In this document: piece by piece, positions 16,459-20,296 of the stretch
How the letters are laid out: the number at the start of each line of letters is the position of its first letter
Position numbering within the stretch: position 1 is the first letter of the stretch
Notes under the pieces: model-generated
Told to the model about the DNA's origin: nothing
Databases searched by the model: none
The model's input: only the letters and a program-made list of their open reading frames with translations
Source: Opitutia bacterium UBA977
GTDB lineage: Bacteria > Verrucomicrobiota > Verrucomicrobiia > Opitutales > Coraliomargaritaceae
Assembly: GCA_002292345.1 (NCBI GenBank)
Contig: DBBT01000029.1
Coordinates: forward strand, 1 to 20,296
DNA length: 20,296 bases
Direction: 5' to 3'
Position numbers and translations under genes: made by a program

Positions 16459-16740
16459 TTAACCCTGCAGCCAAGCAATCGTCGCACCCCAGCCGCCTTC
16501 AGTCGCGCCCGCCAATTCAAATCGCACAACCCGCGGATCACGCTCGAGAATCTTATGCACCGTGGTGCGCAGCGTACCGATGCCCTTACCGTGAATGATG
16601 CGTACCCGCGTAATATCCCTCTGGAGGCACAGCTCAATGTAGTCGGGCACTAAATCTCCCAAATCCGAGGGGCGGAAGGTATGCAGGTCGAGCTCATCCG
16701 TAATCTCGAATTCGACTGGGTCTGGTTGGTCGTCAAGCAC
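16459..16740 (-). CDS. Small Smr-domain protein
   Basis: A 93-residue stand-alone Smr (small MutS-related) domain, a fold found in nucleases acting on branched DNA or RNA and at the C terminus of MutS2. Conserved elements are the 'ELDLHTFRPSD' strand-helix (16-26, the LDLH motif at 17-20), 'VRIIHGKGIGTLR' (46-58, the HGKG motif at 50-53) and 'GGWGATIAWL' (82-91). The start is GTG at 16740; a TGA lies in frame just upstream, and no in-frame ATG exists. Whether this short form cuts nucleic acid is uncertain. It sits 113 bases downstream of rmuC on the same strand, so a shared transcript is possible and a DNA-maintenance theme would fit. Confidence 0.85.
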   Translation of the reverse strand: MLDDQPDPVEFEITDELDLHTFRPSDLGDLVPDYIELCLQRDITRVRIIHGKGIGTLRTTVHKILERDPRVVRFELAGATEGGWGATIAWLQG

Positions 16741-16853
16741 CGCGCTAGTCCAGTTTCAGCCAAACGTAAGTCAAGTCGCGAACTTAACTATCACCTCGCG
16801 CCTCAAACAGTCGCACTCCTCCAGCGCCAGTCACCTGCCTGGTATGACTGCGA

Positions 16854-18164
16854 CTACCCTTCCGCTTTAGGCAGCGTTGGAATCGTCTCGATGCCCTGCA
16901 CTTCAGGCAGCTCGGCAGAAGCAGCACTATCCAGCGCTTGAAATTTTTTCGCCGTCGAGAGTAAGCGTGTTTCGACCGAGCTGACCGCTTTATTGTAATG
17001 CTCCACTGACTGGCCAAGGCTCTTGCCGACTTTGGCGAAATGGCCCGCGACTACGCCGATGCGGTCGTAAAGTTCTTTGCCCAGCGCCGCGATTTCTTTG
17101 GCCTCACGGGCGATGGCTTCTTGTTGCCAGCCATACGCGATTGCTTTGAGCAGAGCAATCAGCGTGGTTGGCGTCGCAAGGATGACTTTATTAAGCACGC
17201 CCAACTCGATTAGCTCTGGATCTTGCTCCAAGGCAGCACTGAAAATCGTTTCGTTGGGAATGAATAGCACCACGAACTCAGGGGCATTGTCGAATTTGTC
17301 CCAGTAGGTCTTCGCCGACAGCCCCTTGATATGATCTCGAACATGGCGTGCGTGCGCCTGCATGCGCTCTTTCTGCACGTCCGGATCTTCGGATTGCAGT
17401 GCATCTAGGTAGGCTGCCAATGGCACTTTGGAATCCACGACCACCACGCGCTCGTTCGGCAGGCGAATTAACATGTCCGGGCGCAAACGCTGGCCATCGA
17501 CAGTCTCGACCGATGCCTGCTCTTCGAAGTCACAATAATTGACCATACCGGCCATCTCAACGGTGCGGCGCAGCTGCATTTCGCCCCATTGACCGCGGAC
17601 TTGCGGCGCACGCAGCGCCTGCACCAGGCTGCCGGTGGTGCGGCTCAGCTGCACCTGCGACTCGGCCAACTGCTGCAGCTGCTGCTTCAGGCTGGCGTCG
17701 GTCTGCGTGCGGCGCTCTTCTATCTTAGAAACCCGCTCATTGAAAACTTTCAGTGCCTCGCCGACTGGTTCGACCGTCTTATTAATCGCTTGCTGGCGTT
17801 TCTCCAGATCGCCCTTTGCGCCTTCTTGATATTTCTCCAGCGTGGTCTTGGCGAGATTCAGGAAGGACTCGTTGTTTTTCGACAACGCCTCCGCAGAGAG
17901 TGCTTTAAAGCTATCCTGCAATTCAGCCTTCGCCTCTTCCAGCAGCGCAAGCTTCTCCGCCGCCGCCTTTAACTCTGCCTCCCGCTGGGCTTCAACCCTT
18001 GCCAGCGCTTCCTTCGCCACCGCTCCATCACTGCGAACGAGCTGTAGCTCCGCCTGCGCGCTAGCCAACGCAGTATCCGAGCGGACCTGGCCACTACGTA
18101 ACAGAGCAAAGACTACGCCCGCACCCACAAAAAGCCCAACGACTAACGCAACGATTAATTCCAT
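16854..18164 (-). CDS. rmuC: DNA recombination protein RmuC
   Basis: RmuC limits rearrangement at inverted repeats in E. coli and is thought to be a nuclease-fold protein. The 436-residue chain starts with a membrane-anchoring helix (about 3-23), then a long Ala/Glu/Lys-rich coiled coil (about 30-180), then the RmuC domain: 'RGQWGEMQLRRTVE' (190-203), 'RPDMLIRLPNER' with 'VVVDSKVPLAAYLDAL' (228-256), 'FIPNETIFSAAL' (301-312) and 'ATPTTLIALLKAIAYGWQQE' (330-349). The length and order match the family. The ATG at 18164 has only a weak gaagtgaa upstream. The gene diverges from the SOUL gene across 149 bases; TTGGGT and TATTAA spaced 18 bases on the minus strand (18237-18208) could be its promoter, a weak call. 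Confidence 0.93.
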   Translation of the reverse strand: MELIVALVVGLFVGAGVVFALLRSGQVRSDTALASAQAELQLVRSDGAVAKEALARVEAQREAELKAAAEKLALLEEAKAELQDSFKALSAEALSKNNESFLNLAKTTLEKYQEGAKGDLEKRQQAINKTVEPVGEALKVFNERVSKIEERRTQTDASLKQQLQQLAESQVQLSRTTGSLVQALRAPQVRGQWGEMQLRRTVEMAGMVNYCDFEEQASVETVDGQRLRPDMLIRLPNERVVVVDSKVPLAAYLDALQSEDPDVQKERMQAHARHVRDHIKGLSAKTYWDKFDNAPEFVVLFIPNETIFSAALEQDPELIELGVLNKVILATPTTLIALLKAIAYGWQQEAIAREAKEIAALGKELYDRIGVVAGHFAKVGKSLGQSVEHYNKAVSSVETRLLSTAKKFQALDSAASAELPEVQGIETIPTLPKAEG

Positions 18165-18270
18165 GCGTTCACTTCAGACAGGATCCGCAAAACTGGCAAC
18201 GGCGTAATTAATACGACTTGTAAGGTTTTTCACCCAAATCTGATTTTTTAGTACTACTCAATCACACGCT

Positions 18271-18300
18271 TTGCACAACAGCGCCGCATACGACTATTCT
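18271..18300 (+). promoter_or_regulatory. Possible sigma-70 promoter for the SOUL-family gene
   Basis: TTGCAC (18271-18276) and TATTCT (18295-18300) are 18 bases apart, each matching 4 of 6 consensus bases. The -10 box ends 13 bases before the ATG, which would leave a leader of only about six or seven bases. Confidence 0.3.
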
Positions 18301-18313
18301 GTCTCCCCATCTC

Positions 18314-18865
18314 ATGAAATTCCTTCAACTCACCATTCTAGCTCTACTTCTTTTTCAACCTATGTCTGCTTACGAAAGCGCCTTCGCCCGAACCGATGTC
18401 GGCACGATCGAGATTAAAACGATCCCCGCGGCGCGACTGCTCGTCTCCCAATCCGACAACAGCTATTTCGAGGCCAATAACGGGCTCTTTCGCCCCTTGT
18501 TTCGTTATATTCAAGCCAACGACATCGCCATGACCACCCCCGTCGAAGCGGCGATCGAACCTGGCACCATGTATTTCTATGTCGGCTCTGATTACGCCGA
18601 CCTAGAGCTCAAAGATACTGACGAAGTCACCATCATTGAAGTGTCGGAACGCACTGTCCTCAGCCTTGGCGTGCGCGGCGGCTACAGTGCCAAGAACTTC
18701 AACAGCGCCCAAGCACGGCTGCTCACGTACCTTTCCGAGCAGGACAAATGGATCGCCACCGGACCTGCCCGTGCGATTTATTGGAATAGCCCGTTCATGC
18801 CCGGCATCTTCAAACGCTCCGAGATCCATATCCCCGTGACCAAAAGCACCACCGAAGAGAAGTAG
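18314..18865 (+). CDS. Exported SOUL-family (heme-binding-type) protein
   Basis: A 183-residue protein with an N-terminal signal sequence (about 1-19, FLQLTILALLLFQPMSA) followed by a SOUL/HEBP domain. Family marks are 'YFEANNGLFRPLFRYIQAND' (51-70) continuing into 'IAMTTPVE' (71-78), the loop 'VRGGYSAKNFNSA' (120-132), and 'PARAIYWNSPFMPG' (151-164). In animals SOUL proteins bind heme or other tetrapyrroles; bacterial members are mostly untested, and ligand binding here is inferred from family only. There is no lipobox Cys, so it should be periplasmic or secreted. Its stop codon is 8 bases from that of the convergent 68-residue gene, and both stop codons lie in the arms of a small hairpin. 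Confidence 0.85.
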   Translation: MKFLQLTILALLLFQPMSAYESAFARTDVGTIEIKTIPAARLLVSQSDNSYFEANNGLFRPLFRYIQANDIAMTTPVEAAIEPGTMYFYVGSDYADLELKDTDEVTIIEVSERTVLSLGVRGGYSAKNFNSAQARLLTYLSEQDKWIATGPARAIYWNSPFMPGIFKRSEIHIPVTKSTTEEK

Positions 18866-18873
18866 CCACTCCG

Positions 18874-19080
18874 CTACAGCTTCCAGTGAGTTCCTTCAAA
18901 GCAAACAGGCTTAGTTCCCCTATATAGTTTCGCAGCCTCGGTCGCAAAACGAACATAGCGCTCACGGGCTTCAGCCGTCGGAGCAACAATGCGCTCGTTA
19001 TAGCTCAACGGCGGCTCTTCCAGTGGGACACTCCCCACGCGCAACCATTCTGCACGCTCACTCTCCGTTAATTTCGCCAT
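18874..19080 (-). CDS. Hypothetical 68-residue protein, partner of the nucleotidyltransferase
   Basis: A small charged protein (KLTESERAEWLRVGSV, then PTAEARERYVRFATEAAKLY, then CFEGTHWKL at the end) predicted to be mostly helical. I do not recognise a named domain. It overlaps the 3' end of the upstream nucleotidyltransferase gene by 23 bases in another frame, and a gaggag sequence lies 13 bases before its ATG, so translation is probably coupled. It has no RxxxxH motif, so it is not an obvious HEPN partner. The tight overlap suggests that the two proteins act together, perhaps as effector and regulator; this is inference from gene arrangement. It converges on the SOUL gene. Confidence 0.65.
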   Translation of the reverse strand: MAKLTESERAEWLRVGSVPLEEPPLSYNERIVAPTAEARERYVRFATEAAKLYRGTKPVCFEGTHWKL

Positions 19081-19621
19081 ACCATACTTTCATCTCCTCA
19101 ACTCGATCCGTCAAACCAAAGAGCGCCAGATAGTCAGTCAACAACTCCCAATCCAGAGCTAATTGCTGCTCAGCTGAGACTTCGACCAACATCCGTATAT
19201 CTGACCAATCTTTGGTCATCCGCTTAGGATTATTCACCGTCGCTTGCACTTTGAGCCCGATAATATCCTCAACCTGCACCACTGGCAAAGTCACGCCCTC
19301 TGCGACCGAAAGCCGATCCGCCCGATCCAGCATGCCAAGTGTAGGCCCCCGAAATGCGTGCAATATATCAATCCGCCCCAAACTCAAGTTATCTGAGGAG
19401 TAATGGGATACGTTCTCATTACGAAACGCCCTAGTATAGCCCAAATCGCAGAAGATCTCATCACTCCGATCCAAATCATCTAACATTAAGATAAAATCCA
19501 AATCGATCGTCGCTCGCTGCACGCCTCGCAGAGCCATCGCAAAACCACCAATCAAAGCATATCTAACCGACGCCTCATCCAAGGCGCGACACACACTGTC
19601 GATCACTTTAACAAAATCCAT
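19058..19621 (-). CDS. AbiEii/DUF6036-like nucleotidyltransferase
   Basis: This 187-residue protein has a DNA polymerase beta-type nucleotidyltransferase core. 'YALIGGFAMALRG' (21-33) supplies the Gly-Gly turn, 'RATIDLDFIL' (36-45) carries the paired metal-binding Asp40 and Asp42, and 'GRIDILHAF' (82-90) the third Asp85. A later 'VEDIIGLKVQATVNNPKRM' (117-135) followed by 'KDWSDIRML' (137-145) is typical of AbiEii-like and DUF6036-like proteins, some of which are toxins of type IV toxin-antitoxin pairs that modify tRNA or other targets. All three catalytic Asp are present, so it should be active. It is the first gene of a two-gene unit with the 68-residue protein. The ATG at 19621 has no Shine-Dalgarno site. 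No AbiEi-type winged-helix antitoxin gene is adjacent. Confidence 0.8.
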   Translation of the reverse strand: MDFVKVIDSVCRALDEASVRYALIGGFAMALRGVQRATIDLDFILMLDDLDRSDEIFCDLGYTRAFRNENVSHYSSDNLSLGRIDILHAFRGPTLGMLDRADRLSVAEGVTLPVVQVEDIIGLKVQATVNNPKRMTKDWSDIRMLVEVSAEQQLALDWELLTDYLALFGLTDRVEEMKVWYGEINGE

Positions 19622-19722
19622 CTAAGTAAACACGAGAAACCACGAACTCGACGAAGTCCACGCCGAAAATCCCTTCGCCCTAAAGCTTTACAAGCACGCC
19701 TGTCAGTTTCAGTTTTCCCTAT

Positions 19723-20296
19723 ATGCTTTTAAGAGTCACACAATACGGCGAACCCATCCTACGCAAAGTCGGAGACCCGATCACAGAATTTGATGACGCA
19801 CTGGCGCAACTCGCCGACGACATGGTCGACACCATGTATGACGAAGACGGCATTGGTCTGGCGGCCCAACAAGTCGGCCTTGCACTGCAATTCTGCGTGA
19901 TGGACGTGCGCCCGCCCGAAGGCGAAAAGCCCGATTTCGATTATAGCCTCGACGGCAAACAGCCGCCACTTGATCTGATTATGCCGATGGCATTGGCCAA
20001 TCCTAAGGTCACGATCATCGATCGAACCGAAGACGTTTACGAAGAAGGTTGCCTCTCCTTCCCTGATGTCCGCGGCAAAGTCACCCGCCCGATTGGCGTA
20101 CGTTGCGAGTATCAAGATACTGAAGGTAACACCCACGTACTCGAAGCCACAGGGCTCCTCGGCCGCTGCATCCTGCACGAGACTGACCACCTCAATGGTG
20201 AACTCTTCATCGACAAAATGGACAAGCGCGATCTGCAGCGCATGACGCCACGCATCAAAAAGATCAAGCGCACCAGCCGCGACTTTTTAAAAATGC
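19723..20296 (+). CDS. def: Peptide deformylase (3' end outside window)
   Basis: Peptide deformylase removes the formyl group from the initiator Met of new proteins. The frame runs from the ATG at 19723 to the window edge without a stop; 191 codons are visible, and the conserved core is complete. Motif 1 is 'DGIGLAAQQVG' (42-52), motif 2 'EEGCLSFPDV' (107-116, metal ligand Cys110) and motif 3 'LHETDHLNG' (151-159, His152, Glu153, His156). Between the second core strand and 'NPKV' there is an insertion of roughly 20 residues ('PEGEKPDFDYSLDGKQPPLD', 65-84) compared with E. coli Def. The basic C-terminal helix (RDLQRMTPRIKKIKR) is just beginning to end at the edge. No Shine-Dalgarno site precedes the ATG. 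It diverges from the nucleotidyltransferase gene across 101 bases. Confidence 0.95.
   Translation, partial: MLLRVTQYGEPILRKVGDPITEFDDALAQLADDMVDTMYDEDGIGLAAQQVGLALQFCVMDVRPPEGEKPDFDYSLDGKQPPLDLIMPMALANPKVTIIDRTEDVYEEGCLSFPDVRGKVTRPIGVRCEYQDTEGNTHVLEATGLLGRCILHETDHLNGELFIDKMDKRDLQRMTPRIKKIKRTSRDFLKM

Noticed and set aside
19759..20190. Open frame of 143 codons antisense to peptide deformylase
   Set aside because: The + strand encodes all three deformylase motifs through this stretch; the reverse frame has none.

Overview
The window carries about twenty chromosomal genes, nearly all housekeeping or envelope functions, packed on both strands. The protein features fit a marine-type verrucomicrobium of the Opitutae (Puniceicoccales/Coraliomargarita-like). 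Pointers are the SecA helicase motif [11 protein letters not shown] (shared with Chlamydiae rather than the usual RGRSGRQGD), a large SecA insertion after the DEVD box, an SHD1-like small protein typical of Planctomycetes-Verrucomicrobia, and start codons that mostly lack a Shine-Dalgarno sequence. The assignment is inference from these traits; no rRNA, tRNA, CRISPR array, transposase, integrase or phage gene was seen.

Layout. 1-1894 (+): the 3' end of an outer-membrane beta-barrel gene of the Phenol_MetA_deg type, then an orphan periplasmic sugar-binding-type protein. 1895-2041: a convergent intergenic region with two short-loop hairpins. 2042-3374 (-): an AT-richer patch with a family 2 glycosyltransferase, preceded by an unrecognised reading frame broken by an in-frame stop. 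3403-6042 (+): a PIG-L/LmbE deacetylase, then purE-purK, ending in a nested inverted repeat whose first arm is also a good terminator. 6210-8815 (+): trpE, then a short RpoD/RpoS-class sigma factor with a clear intrinsic terminator. 8922-10544 (-): lnt. 10705-11181 (+): a membrane-anchored SHD1-like protein. 11280-14297 (-): secA, facing that gene across a perfect bidirectional terminator. 14537-16446 (+): a DUF2157 membrane protein overlapping a GDYXXLXY-type protein. 16459-18164 (-): an Smr-domain protein and rmuC. 18314-18865 (+): an exported SOUL-family protein. 18874-19621 (-): a two-gene cassette of an AbiEii-like nucleotidyltransferase and a 68-residue partner. 19723-end (+): peptide deformylase, cut by the window edge.

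How the genes relate. purE and purK together convert AIR to CAIR in purine synthesis. lnt and secA serve the envelope (lipoprotein acylation and protein export), and the exported SOUL, SHD1-like and binding proteins would be Sec clients. The glycosyltransferase and PIG-L deacetylase may act on surface glycans, but nothing ties them to one pathway.

I do not see a convincing large undescribed system. The observations most worth checking are a SecA tail that keeps the GRND start of the SEC-C zinc motif but has lost every metal ligand, the nucleotidyltransferase plus 68-residue pair, the nested palindrome at 6052-6122 that may be a dispersed repeat, and the near absence of Shine-Dalgarno sites except at a translationally coupled gene.
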